DNA from: Kocuria marina
GTDB taxonomy: Bacteria > Actinomycetota > Actinomycetes > Actinomycetales > Micrococcaceae
Assembly: GCA_014652975.1 (NCBI GenBank)
Contig: BMZV01000002.1
Span: forward strand, 62,001 to 126,000
Length of the DNA: 64,000 nucleotides
Direction of reading: 5' to 3'
Part shown: one piece after another, positions 1 through 8,800 of the stretch
Numbering within the stretch: position 1 is the first letter of the stretch
How the letters are laid out: each line of letters begins with the position of its first letter
Notes under the pieces: model-generated
Databases searched by the model: none
The model's input: only the letters and a program-made list of their open reading frames with translations
Told to the model about the DNA's origin: nothing
Translations under genes and position numbers: made by a program

Positions 1-107
1 CGCATCAGTTCCGTGGCCAGGGCACCGCCGAAGCGGCCCAGCCCGATCACGACCACGGCGTTGGCCATGGCGTTGCGGGATGACGCGGCGGGGTGGGATC
101 CGAACAT
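1..107 (-). CDS. Potassium uptake regulatory subunit, TrkA/KtrA family (partial)
   Basis: Only the first 35 codons are present; the gene continues beyond base 1. The ATG at 107-105 follows a purine-rich GAAGGAAG ribosome site. After a short Ala/Ser leader the protein shows the start of a Rossmann fold (AVVVIGLGRFGGALATEL, residues about 17-34), the NAD-binding RCK_N (TrkA-N) signature. The gene lies 66 bases downstream of a KtrB-type channel gene on the same strand, so the pair probably forms a KtrAB-like system in which this cytosolic ring gates the membrane channel in response to nucleotides. The C-terminal RCK_C domain is outside the window and cannot be checked. Confidence 0.85.
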   Translation of the reverse strand, partial: MFGSHPAASSRNAMANAVVVIGLGRFGGALATELM

Positions 108-173
108 GGGGCTTCCTTCGTGGGTCGTGGTCGTCGAGCACCGGGTCCACGGGTGGCGCGGGCTGGCCCGGGC

Positions 174-1628
174 TCATCCGATGAGCGGTCGTTCCTTGGG
201 CAGTTCGTAACGGGGTGGGCGGCGGCCGAATGCGATGGCCGCGGCCACGGTGACCGGGCCGAGTCTGCCCGTGAACATCAGGGCGATCAACACCCACTGC
301 GCGAACGGGGCGAGCGTGGGGGTGATCCCCGTGCTCAGTCCCACGGTCGCGAACGCGGAGACGGACTCGAACAGGACACGGTCCAGGCCCAGGCCGGTGT
401 CCGTGAGCATGATGAGCATCGTGCCACCGATCACCGCCACGGTCGCGAGCACCACGACCGTGATGGCCTCGCGCTGGACGGAGCGGGAGAGCTGCTTGCC
501 GAGCACGGGTACCGCGGCGCCACCCCGGATTTCGGTGAGGGCCACGAAGAACAGCACCCCGAACGTCGTGACCTTGAGACCGCCGGCCGTGCCCGCGGGG
601 CCGCCGCCGATGAACATCAGGATGTCCATCCCGAGCCACGACACCGGGTGCATGTGACCGATGTCGATGCTGTTGAAGCCCGCGGTGCGGGAGATCGTGG
701 ACTGGAAGAACGCGTTGAGCAGCTTGACCGCGGGCGGTTGGCCGCCCAGGGTGCCCGGGTTGTTCCACTCGAGCATCAGCAGGAACAGCGTGCCTCCCGC
801 GAGCAGCACGGGGGTCGCGAGCAGCACGAGCCGGGTGTTCATGCTCCAGCGCCGGGGCACCCGGATGTGGCGGCGCAGTTCGTAGAGCACCGGGAAGCCT
901 AGCCCGCCCAGGATCACGCACGCCGCGAGCGTGAGCAGGATCCAGGCGTCGCCCGCGAAGTCCATGACGTTGAGCGTGTACAGCGCGAATCCCGCGTTGT
1001 TGAACGCGGACACGGCGTGGAACCCCGCGTGGGCTAGGGCGGTGCCCGGCGGGTAGTGGTAGTGGCCCCAGAACCGCAGGAACAGGATGAGCGCCGCGAT
1101 GCTCTCGATCACGGCGGTGGTCGCCACGATGCGTGCGACCACCTTGCGCGCTCCGCCGCGGGATTTCGTCTCCGCGTTGGCGAGCAACCGGGAGGACAGG
1201 CCGAATTTACGGGCCAGCAGGATCCCCAGCATGGTCGTGAACGTCATGACACCCAGGCCACCCACCTGGATCAGACAGATGATGACCACCTGACCGAATG
1301 GCGTCCAGTAGGTCGCGGTGTCCACCGTGACCAGGCCGGTCACGCACAACGCGGAAGTCGCGGTGAACGCCGCCGTGAGCACGTCCGTGCCCCCGGGAGC
1401 CGTGGTGGCTGGGGGCAGCATGAGTAGCCCGGTGCCCGCGAGCACGGCCACCAGGAAGGCCGTGACGATGATCCGTGCGGACCGGGCGGGGGTGAGCTCG
1501 TGCAGGTGCAGCGGATCGCGGCGTCGACGGCTCAGGGGGACGGCGCGGGGGATCCTGGACCCGTGCGTGCGCGCGCGGATCGCGGCCTGGCGGAGGGCCT
1601 CGGTGATGGGCACGGGGTCAAAATACAC
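174..1628 (-). CDS. ktrB: Potassium transporter membrane subunit, TrkH/KtrB family
   Basis: Polytopic membrane protein of 484 residues that carries K+ (often Na+-coupled) into the cell together with a cytosolic RCK subunit. Four P-loop repeats are visible: TSALCVTG (about 91-98), SAFNNAGF (207-214), TISRTAGFN (311-319) and SAFATVGLSTG (424-434), each centred on the selectivity-filter glycine. The GGPAGTAGGLK stretch (342-352) matches the gating-loop region of the family. The GTG start at 1628 gives an Arg-rich cytosolic N-terminus of about 50 residues before the first helix. The partner gene is immediately downstream. KtrB is preferred over TrkH because of the length and the adjacent single-domain KtrA. 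Confidence 0.93.
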   Translation of the reverse strand: MYFDPVPITEALRQAAIRARTHGSRIPRAVPLSRRRRDPLHLHELTPARSARIIVTAFLVAVLAGTGLLMLPPATTAPGGTDVLTAAFTATSALCVTGLVTVDTATYWTPFGQVVIICLIQVGGLGVMTFTTMLGILLARKFGLSSRLLANAETKSRGGARKVVARIVATTAVIESIAALILFLRFWGHYHYPPGTALAHAGFHAVSAFNNAGFALYTLNVMDFAGDAWILLTLAACVILGGLGFPVLYELRRHIRVPRRWSMNTRLVLLATPVLLAGGTLFLLMLEWNNPGTLGGQPPAVKLLNAFFQSTISRTAGFNSIDIGHMHPVSWLGMDILMFIGGGPAGTAGGLKVTTFGVLFFVALTEIRGGAAVPVLGKQLSRSVQREAITVVVLATVAVIGGTMLIMLTDTGLGLDRVLFESVSAFATVGLSTGITPTLAPFAQWVLIALMFTGRLGPVTVAAAIAFGRRPPRYELPKERPLIG

Positions 1629-1749
1629 CCGCCGGGGCGGTACCGGCTGAGCGCCGCGTGAGCGCGCCTGAACCTCGTAGGCCGTTCAGCTGACACCGGC
1701 GCGCTGCACACGCGCACGTGTGATGAACCCGACTGCGTGAGTCGTGCCC

Positions 1750-1755
1750 TAAACT
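1750..1755 (+). promoter_or_regulatory. Candidate -10 element of gcvH (leaderless type)
   Basis: TAAACT ends 7 bases before the ATG at 1763, and no Shine-Dalgarno sequence lies between, so transcription probably begins at or next to the start codon. No convincing -35 is visible. The same arrangement recurs at many genes in the window. Confidence 0.55.
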
Positions 1756-1762
1756 GACCGAC

Positions 1763-2149
1763 ATGACCAACATTCCCGCGGAACTCGCGTACACCGAAGA
1801 ACACGAGTGGGTCGAGGACCTCCACGAGGACAACACTTTCCGCGTGGGCATCACGGACCACGCACAGAACGAACTGGGCGAGGTCGTGTTCGTCCAGCTA
1901 CCGGAGGTCGGGGACACCGTCTCCGCCGGGGACGTGGTGGGGGAGGTCGAGTCCACCAAGTCCGTGAGCGATCTCTTCGCGCCCGTCAGCGGCGAGATCG
2001 TGAGCGTCAACGACGACCTCGTGGACAACCCCGGCGCGCTCAACGAGTCCCCGTACGGATCCGGCTGGCTGTTCACCGTGCGCGTGGACTCCTCGGATGC
2101 CACCGGGCAGCTATTGGACGCCGATGCTTACCAGCAGTTGCTGGACTGA
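1763..2149 (+). CDS. gcvH: Glycine cleavage system H protein
   Basis: Lipoyl carrier protein of the glycine cleavage system, 128 residues, the usual family length. It shuttles the aminomethyl intermediate between the P, T and L proteins. The lipoylation motif GEVESTKSVSDLFAP is present with the acceptor at Lys66, and the C-terminal part has the typical NxxPYGxGWLF core (about 93-104). Genes for the P, T and L proteins are not in the window. The next gene encodes a GarA-type FHA protein, the same order as in mycobacteria. It is probably transcribed as a leaderless mRNA from the -10 at 1750. Confidence 0.97.
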   Translation: MTNIPAELAYTEEHEWVEDLHEDNTFRVGITDHAQNELGEVVFVQLPEVGDTVSAGDVVGEVESTKSVSDLFAPVSGEIVSVNDDLVDNPGALNESPYGSGWLFTVRVDSSDATGQLLDADAYQQLLD

Positions 2150-2183
2150 ATACGCCAACTTCACGTGAGGTGAGGGAACCCTG

Positions 2184-2627
2184 ATGTCGAACCATGAGAA
2201 ATCCGGTACCCAGGCGGGTCCGGAGACCACATCCATCCAGATCGTGGGGGATGTGCTGGCCCATGCCGCTCACCACAAACTCTCCGAGAGCGAGCAGAAC
2301 GCGGTGGCCTCCCTGCCCCCGGGCTCCGCGCTGCTGCTGGAGACGAACGGCGGGCTGACCGGTGCCCGGTTCCTGCTAGACCGGGACGAGATCGTCGCGG
2401 GTCGTCACCCGGCGTGCTCGGTGTTCCTGGACGACGTCACGGTGTCCCGCCGTCATGTGGAGTTCATCCGACGCAGCGGTACGTTCGAGGCAGTGGACCA
2501 GTCCTCCCTCAACGGCACCTACGTCAACGGTGACCGGGTCGCCACCAAGGTGTTGGAGAACGGCGACCAGGTCCAGATCGGCAAGTTCCGGTTTACGTAC
2601 TACCACTCCGTGCAGAACGGTTCCTGA
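2184..2627 (+). CDS. garA: FHA-domain metabolic regulator, GarA/OdhI family
   Basis: A cytosolic phospho-switch protein of 147 residues. In mycobacteria and corynebacteria the family inhibits 2-oxoglutarate dehydrogenase and acts on glutamate metabolism; phosphorylation by Ser/Thr kinases of a threonine in an N-terminal ETT motif turns it off. Here ETTSI lies at residues 14-18 (candidate Thr15/Thr16). The FHA fold follows at about 62-142, with GRH (77-79), SRRH and NGTYVNG signatures. The gene follows gcvH by 34 bases with a GAGG-type ribosome site, and ftsR begins 8 bases after its end. The PknL-like kinase further along this window is one possible modifier; this is inference. Confidence 0.92.
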   Translation: MSNHEKSGTQAGPETTSIQIVGDVLAHAAHHKLSESEQNAVASLPPGSALLLETNGGLTGARFLLDRDEIVAGRHPACSVFLDDVTVSRRHVEFIRRSGTFEAVDQSSLNGTYVNGDRVATKVLENGDQVQIGKFRFTYYHSVQNGS

Positions 2628-2635
2628 CGCGCTCC

Positions 2636-3391
2636 ATGCCTGATTCCGAACGACCGCAGATCCCGCGGGTGGGTATCGGGGCGTTACTGCGCCGATTGCA
2701 GCCGCAGTTCCCTGAACTGACCGCGTCCAAGGTGCGCTTCCTCGAGGACCAGGGACTCGTGCACCCGTTGCGGAGCGCCTCGGGGTACCGCAAGTACTCG
2801 CACGAGGACGTCGCCCGGTTGGAGACCGTGTTGACGCTGCAGCGTGAGCGCTACCTCCCGTTGCGGGTCATCCGTGACCGCTTGGACCGGGGCGAGGATC
2901 CCGCGCAGGACACCGAGCGGCAGGAACCAGGGACCGGACGCTCCGGGGACGGCGTCGACCCCGAACCCACTTCACCGGTTCCGGACGGCGGTCGGCGGTA
3001 CACCCTGCGCGAGCTCGCGGCGCGGTCGGGCAAGGACGTGCCGCTGCTGCGGGAACTGCTCAACCACGGCCTGCTCGTGGAACGGGTCGGCGCGTTCGAC
3101 GGCCACGCACTTACCGTGGCCGTGGCTGCGGGCAAGCTCAACGGGTACGGGATCGAACCGCGGCACCTGCGGGTGCTGCGGGGCGCCTCGGAGCGCGTGA
3201 TCGCCCTGGTCGAGGGCAGCATCTCACCGTTGCGCAACCGCAGGGACCCCGAGACGCGGCGGAGGGCCGTGCAGCGGGCTCGAGAGATCGCCTCGCTGTG
3301 CCTCACCGTGATGACCGCGCTTGTGACCTCGCAGGTGGAGGAGACGGTGCAACCGTTCGCCTCGCCGGACACGGACGGGAGCGCGCAATGA
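2636..3391 (+). CDS. ftsR: MerR-family regulator, FtsR (Rv1828) type
   Basis: A 251-residue regulator with an N-terminal MerR winged helix (about 10-80: SKVRFLEDQGLVHPLRSASGYRKYS) and a second helical region (about 115-235) after a low-complexity linker. The corynebacterial and mycobacterial relatives affect ftsZ expression and cell morphology; that role is inferred here by homology. It starts 8 bases after garA, and its stop codon overlaps the next start (ATGA at 3388-3391), so it is translationally coupled to the DUF151 gene. No cysteine-based metal site of classical MerR sensors is seen. Confidence 0.88.
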   Translation: MPDSERPQIPRVGIGALLRRLQPQFPELTASKVRFLEDQGLVHPLRSASGYRKYSHEDVARLETVLTLQRERYLPLRVIRDRLDRGEDPAQDTERQEPGTGRSGDGVDPEPTSPVPDGGRRYTLRELAARSGKDVPLLRELLNHGLLVERVGAFDGHALTVAVAAGKLNGYGIEPRHLRVLRGASERVIALVEGSISPLRNRRDPETRRRAVQRAREIASLCLTVMTALVTSQVEETVQPFASPDTDGSAQ

Positions 3392-3900
3392 GCCCGAACG
3401 TGCGCATGGAGATCGCTGGGGTGCGCATGGACGTGCCCACGGGCCAGCCCGTGGTCGTGCTGCGCGAACTCCAGGGCGCCCGGCGTCTACCCATCTGGAT
3501 GGGGACCAACGAGGCCACGTCCATCGTGTTCGCGCTGCAGGGCATCGAGCCCCCGCGCCCCCTTACGCACGACCTCCTGGTTTCCGTGGTGGACCAGCTC
3601 GGGCGCAGCGTGCGGGACGTCGTGGTGCACACGGTGGAGAACACGGTGTTCCACGCGGCCATCTCCTTCGACGACGGCACCGTGGTGGACGCCCGCGCTT
3701 CGGACGCCCTCGCGATCGCCGCGCGCACGTCGTGCCCCATCCTGTGCGCCGCGGCCGTGCTGGACGAGGCCGGTCTGGTGCTCAGCCCGGACGGGGAGCT
3801 GCGGGAACAGGCGGGGGACCAGCCGCAGGAGGCCGAGGCCCAGGTCCGGGAATTCCGGGATTTCCTGGACCACGTGGATCCGGACGATTTCCAGTCCTGA
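3388..3900 (+). CDS. Bifunctional nuclease-family protein (DUF151)
   Basis: A protein of 170 residues of the BFN/DUF151 family, described in plants as a DNase/RNase and in actinobacteria as a conserved partner gene of the GarA/FtsR block (Rv1829). The core spans about residues 5-130 and includes LPIWMGTNEATSI and a DARASDALAIAART motif typical of the family. The ATG at 3388 overlaps the ftsR stop and follows GGGAG; an in-frame upstream extension to 3298 is rejected because it runs inside ftsR. The C-terminal 35 residues are acidic and Gln/Glu-rich. Its molecular role in actinobacteria is not established. Confidence 0.85.
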   Translation: MSPNVRMEIAGVRMDVPTGQPVVVLRELQGARRLPIWMGTNEATSIVFALQGIEPPRPLTHDLLVSVVDQLGRSVRDVVVHTVENTVFHAAISFDDGTVVDARASDALAIAARTSCPILCAAAVLDEAGLVLSPDGELREQAGDQPQEAEAQVREFRDFLDHVDPDDFQS

Positions 3901-3927
3901 TTCCACCCCGTCCGGGCCCCGTGCGGG

Positions 3928-4040
3928 TAGGCTGACGACACGGGCCCGCCCGTGGGCAATGTCTTTGACCCGCTCCACCCGTGGGTTTACCGTCGAGGAG
4001 GCGTCAGCGAGCTGGTGCCCGTGTCCGGGGGATCGGACAC
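3928..4040 (+). promoter_or_regulatory. Intergenic region before merR with -10 candidate and two palindromes
   Basis: TAGGCT at 3928-3933 could serve as a -10. Immediately after it lies a 7-bp inverted repeat (CACGGGC/GCCCGTG, 3939-3954). A second perfect 7-bp inverted repeat (GTGTCCG/CGGACAC, 4021-4040, loop 6) sits 25 bases before the TTG start of the MerR gene. Either can form a hairpin in the leader; the second has the size of a dyad operator and may be autoregulatory. Function is inferred only from symmetry and position. Confidence 0.35.
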
Positions 4041-4065
4041 CCCTACCCACGCATGAGGAGGACGC

Positions 4066-4680
4066 TTGAGCAATCCGGAGCTGCCGCTGGACGCGGCACG
4101 GCTGCGCGCATCTTCCCTCGCCGGCGGCACCCAGGAGATGTTGTTCACTGACAACCTGGGCGGCTACGACGAGACCGTGGGCTTCCGCGGTCCCACCGCG
4201 TGCAAGGCCGCGGGGATCACGTACCGCCAGCTCGACTACTGGGCCCGGACCGATCTCGTGGAACCCACCGTGCGCGGCGCCAAGGGCTCCGGGTCGCAGC
4301 GGCTCTACAGCTTCCGGGACATCCTGGTGCTCAAGGTCGTCAAGCGCCTGCTCGACACCGGTGTCTCCCTGCAGCAGATCCGCTCGGCGGTGGGCGCGCT
4401 GCGGCTGCGCAACATCGAGGACCTCACGCGGTTGACGCTCATGTCTGATGGCGCGAGCGTCTACGAATGCACGTCCCCCCACGAGGTCATCGACCTGGTC
4501 CAGGGCGGTCAGGGCGTGTTCGGGATCGCTGTGGGTCGGGTGTGGCGCGAGGTCGAGGGCACGCTGGCCTCCATGCCGGGCGAACACACGAGCCTGGACG
4601 GGGCCCCCGCCGCGGATCCGTTCCCGGAGGACGAGCTGTCCGCCCGGCGCGCACGCCGTCGCAAGAAGAACGCGGGCTGA
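4066..4680 (+). CDS. MerR-family transcriptional regulator (Rv1830-like)
   Basis: A 204-residue protein with a MerR winged helix at about 42-112: TYRQLDYWARTDLVEP followed by the wing residues GSGSQRLYS. The middle (about 113-170) is a conserved helical domain, and the tail is basic (RRARRRKKN). The TTG start at 4066 is chosen because GAGGAGGA lies 5 bases upstream and no other start fits as well. It closes the gcvH-garA-ftsR-DUF151-merR block known from other actinobacteria. Its targets are unknown; a link to replication or cell-cycle genes in mycobacteria is plausible but not visible here. Confidence 0.85.
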   Translation: MSNPELPLDAARLRASSLAGGTQEMLFTDNLGGYDETVGFRGPTACKAAGITYRQLDYWARTDLVEPTVRGAKGSGSQRLYSFRDILVLKVVKRLLDTGVSLQQIRSAVGALRLRNIEDLTRLTLMSDGASVYECTSPHEVIDLVQGGQGVFGIAVGRVWREVEGTLASMPGEHTSLDGAPAADPFPEDELSARRARRRKKNAG

Positions 4681-4715
4681 CCCGCCACCGCACCCCGCCG
4701 CCGCGGGTTGCGGGA

Positions 4716-5555
4716 TCAGCGCGTGAGGCCCGCCAGAATGGTGCCGAAGCGCTGCGCGAGATCCTGAGCCGGGGCACCCGGCCAGCGGTGGACGGGCCAC
4801 GCGGCCCCCTGGATCTGCTGCATCACGGACAGGTCCGGCAGCACGGGATCCACCAGGAGCGGTCCGAACAACTCCTGCAGTTCCCGCATGCGGTGACGCT
4901 GTTCGACCGAGTCGTCGCGCACGCGGTTGATCACCACCCCGGCCTCCGGGACGGCCCAGATCCGCGAGGTCTCGAACTGCGCGAGCGCCGTCATGGTGCG
5001 CTTGGTACCCGCCACGGAGAACAGGGACGGCTCGGCCACGGAGAGCACCTTGTGGGACGCGGCCCACGCCATGCGGGTCAGCGCGCTCAGGGTGGGCGGG
5101 CAGTCGATCAGCACGAGCTCGTAGCGGGCCAGTCCCCGCAGCGCGGTCTCGAGACGCTTGAGGTCCTTGGTCCGGAACGCGGCGTGGTCCAGGTGCGACG
5201 ACGCCGCGGAGCCGGGTGCCACGTCCAGCACGGCTCGTGCGCCGTCCCCGGTCGATGACCCGTCGGCAGGCGCGCCCGGGCCCGCGGGCACGGTGTGCGG
5301 GGTGATGGGATGCTTGGTCCACGAGGACGCCGTGGCCACGGAGGCCAGTGCACCCATGCGGGGGCGGCGCAGCACGGTGCCCACCTCGTGCCCCGGGCGG
5401 GCGTGGACGCCGAGCGCCGTGGAGGCGTCGCCGTGGGGGTCCAGGTCCACCACGAGCGTGGGGACGTGTGCTTCGAGAGCGGCGGAGGCCAACCCCAGGA
5501 CCACGGAGGACTTGCCCACCCCGCCCTTGAGGCTGCTGATGCTGACGATCTGCAC
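4716..5555 (-). CDS. ParA/MinD-family ATPase (orphan)
   Basis: A 279-residue P-loop ATPase with the deviant Walker A KGGVGKSS at 10-17 (signature lysine Lys10 and catalytic-loop Lys15), Walker A' VDLDPHGDAS (36-45) and Walker B LVLIDCPPT. These are the hallmarks of ParA proteins, which form ATP-dependent dimers on DNA or membrane and position cargo. No ParB or parS-like array is nearby, so this is an orphan ParA rather than the chromosomal segregation pair. It converges on the MerR gene with only 35 bases between. An insert of about 40 residues rich in Pro/Gly/Ala (about 84-115) interrupts the fold. Cargo is unknown. Confidence 0.85.
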   Translation of the reverse strand: MQIVSISSLKGGVGKSSVVLGLASAALEAHVPTLVVDLDPHGDASTALGVHARPGHEVGTVLRRPRMGALASVATASSWTKHPITPHTVPAGPGAPADGSSTGDGARAVLDVAPGSAASSHLDHAAFRTKDLKRLETALRGLARYELVLIDCPPTLSALTRMAWAASHKVLSVAEPSLFSVAGTKRTMTALAQFETSRIWAVPEAGVVINRVRDDSVEQRHRMRELQELFGPLLVDPVLPDLSVMQQIQGAAWPVHRWPGAPAQDLAQRFGTILAGLTR

Positions 5556-5835
5556 GGATCACCCTTCTGTCACCTGAAATGGGGGCTGTCCACCAGCCTG
5601 TTCCATGCTAGTGGGTGGATCACCGCACGTCGCGAGCCGGGCCGGGCGGTGCCGCGCGGCGTCGTCGTCATGAGCGGTAGGTGTCACCACGAGCGGCGGA
5701 TGTTGCCTGGACCGGCGCAGGGGACACGAAATCCGGGCTACCCTACCGAGGCGTGGCTCACGTAAGCTGTCCCGGTAGTCGTCTCCTCACTCAGTGCGCG
5801 GGCCCCACAGGGCGCCGCGTGCGGAAACGGTAGTA
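5556..5835. promoter_or_regulatory. Divergent intergenic region between parA and pyc
   Basis: 280 bases without a convincing gene. On the minus strand TAGCAT (5610-5605) could be a -10 for the ParA gene. On the plus strand TAAGCT (5763-5768) could be a -10 for pyc, leaving a leader of about 60 bases. Neither has a clear -35, and no riboswitch-like fold was recognised. Confidence 0.3.
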
Positions 5836-8800
5836 ATGTTCTCCAAGATCCTGGTGGCCAACCGCGGCGAGATTGCCATTCGCGCGTTCCGAGCGGCGTA
5901 CGAACTCGGCGCCAAGACCGTTGCCGTCTTCCCGTACGAGGACCGCAATTCGATCCACCGCCAGAAGTCGGACGAGGCCTACCACATCGGGGAGGAGGGC
6001 CACCCGGTCCGCGCGTACCTGGACGTGGCCGAGATTGTGCGCGTGGCCAAGGAGTCCGGGGCGGACGCCATCTACCCGGGCTACGGTTTCCTGTCCGAGA
6101 ACCCGGACCTGGCGCGCGCGGCCGAGGCGGAGGGCATCACGTTCGTGGGTCCGCGCGCCGAGATCCTGGAACTCGCCGGGAACAAGGTCGAGGCGTTGCG
6201 GGCCGCGCGGCGCGCGGGCATCCCCACGCTCGAGTCCTCGGACCCCTCCTCGGACAAGGAGACGTTGATCGAGGCCGCGGAGAAGATCGGCTTCCCGGTG
6301 TTCGTCAAGGCGGTCGCCGGTGGCGGTGGCCGCGGGATGCGGCGCGTGGAGAAGCCCGAACAGTTGGCGGAAGCGCTCGACGCCGCGATGCGCGAGGCGG
6401 ACACCGCGTTCGGTGACCCCACCGTGTTCATCGAGCAGGCCGTGTTGCGTCCGCGGCACATCGAGGTGCAGATCCTCGCGGACAATGAGGGCAACATCGT
6501 GCACCTGTTCGAACGGGACTGCTCATTGCAGCGCCGGCACCAGAAGGTCATCGAGATCGCCCCGGCACCGCACCTGGACGAGGAGATCCGTGACGCCCTG
6601 CACCGGGACGCGGTGAAGTTCGCCAAAGAGCTCGGCTACGTCAACGCGGGCACCGTGGAGTTCCTCGTGGACACCGCGGGGGAACGCGCGGGGCAGCACG
6701 TGTTCATCGAGATGAACCCCCGGATCCAGGTGGAGCACACCGTGACCGAGGAGATCACGGACGTGGACCTGGTCCAGTCCCAGTTGCGCATCGCCGCCGG
6801 TGAGAGCCTGGACGACCTGGGCATCTCGCAGGACGCGCTGCGCGTGCGCGGGGCCGCCCTGCAGTGCCGCATCACCACGGAGGATCCCGCCAACGACTTC
6901 CGCCCGGACGTGGGGAAGGTCTCGGCCTACCGTTCCGCCGGTGGCGCCGGTGTGCGCCTGGACGGCGGCACGCTCTACGCGGGCGCGGAGATCTCCCCGC
7001 ACTTCGACTCGATGCTCGTGAAGCTCACGTGCCGCGGACGCGACTACACCACCGCGGTGCACCGCGCCCGCCGTGCGCTCGCCGAGTTTCGCATCCGCGG
7101 GATCGCCACCAACATCCAGTTCCTGCAGGCCGTGCTGCACAATCCGGACTTCCTGGCCGGGGACGTGGCCACGGACTTCATCGAGAACCACCCGGACCTG
7201 CTCAAGGGCAAGGGCTCGGCGGACCGCGGCACCCGCGCGCTGAACTACCTCGCGGAGGTGACGGTCAACAAGCCCCACGGCGAGCGCATCGACGGCATGG
7301 ACCCGCGCGACAAGCTCCCGCACTACCCGGGGGACAAGCGGGACGAACCCTTCCGCAGCCCGTTCGACGGTCCGTCCTCCCACGAGGTGCCCTCCGGCTG
7401 GCGCCAGGTGCTCCAGGAGCAGGGGCCCGAGGGCTTCGCGCGCACCCTGCGGAACTACGAACCGCTCGCAGTGACGTCCACCACGTTCCGTGACGCCCAC
7501 CAGTCCCTGCTGGCCACCCGTGTGCGCACCCGCGACCTGCTCGCGGCGGCACCCGCGTACGCGCACCTGCTGCCGGGGCTGCTCTCGGTCGAGGCCTGGG
7601 GCGGTGCCACGTACGACGTTGCGCTGCGCTTCCTGGGGGAGGACCCGTGGGAGCGGCTGCGGCTGCTGCGCGAGGCGATGCCGAACATCCCCATCCAGAT
7701 GCTGCTGCGCGGGCGCAACACCGTGGGGTACACGCCGTACCCGGTGGAGGTGACCAACGCGTTCGTCGCGGAGGCGGCCGAGACCGGCGTCGACATCTTC
7801 CGGATCTTCGACGCGCTCAACGACGTCGAGCAGATGCGCCCGGCCATCGAGGCGGTGCGGGCCACGGGCACCGCGGTGGCCGAGGTGACCCTGTGTTACA
7901 CGGGCAACCTGCTCGACCCGCAGGAGAACGTCTACACGCTCGACTACTACCTGGACCTCGCTCAGCAGTGCGTGGACGCCGGCGCGCACATCCTGGCGAT
8001 CAAGGACATGGCGGGGTTGCTGCGCCCGGAGGCCGCGCGGCGTCTCGTGGCGGCCCTGCGCGAGCGCTTCGATCTGCCGGTGCACCTGCACACCCACGAC
8101 ACCGCGGGCGGGCAGCTCGCCACGCTGCTCGCCGCTGCGGAGGCCGGGGTCGACGCCGTCGACGCCGCATCCGCGTCCATGGCCGGCACCACGTCCCAGG
8201 TCTCGGGCTCCGCGCTCGTGGCCGCGCTCGAGAACACGGACCGGGACACCGGACTTGACCTGGACGCCGTGAGCGACATGGAGCCCTACTGGGAAGTGGT
8301 GCGCTCCATCTACAAGCCCTTCGAGTCCGGGCTGACCGGGCCCACCGGCCGCGTGTACCGCCACGAGATCCCGGGCGGGCAGCTCTCAAACCTGCGCCAG
8401 CAGGCCATCGCGCTGGGGCTCGGGGAGAAGTTCGAGGCGATCGAGGACATGTACCACGCCGCGGACCGGATGCTGGGGCACCTGGTCAAGGTCACGCCGT
8501 CGTCCAAGGTGGTGGGCGACCTCGCCCTGCAGCTCGTGGGCATGGACGTGGACCCCGCCGAGTTCGAGGCCGATCCCCGCAAGTTCGACATCCCCGACTC
8601 CGTGATCAACTTCCTCGCCGGCGAGCTCGGCACCCCGCCCGCGGGCTGGCCGGAACCGTTCCGCAGCAAGGCGCTGGAGGGACGCACCGTGCACCTGGCG
8701 GACGAGGAGCTCTCGGAGCAGGATGTCGAGGAGCTCGCCCAGCCGGGCGAGGTGCGCCGCGCGGCCCTGAACCGGCTGCTTTTCCCCGGCCCCACACGCG

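Noticed and set aside
5794..5835. N-terminal extension of pyruvate carboxylase from GTG 5794
   Set aside because: The family begins at the ATG 5836 residue (MFSKILVANRGE); the extra 14 residues have no counterpart.
6523..8364. A 613-codon open frame antisense to pyc
   Set aside because: It is a mirror of the third-position GC bias of pyc; no domain, ribosome site or conserved motif was found.
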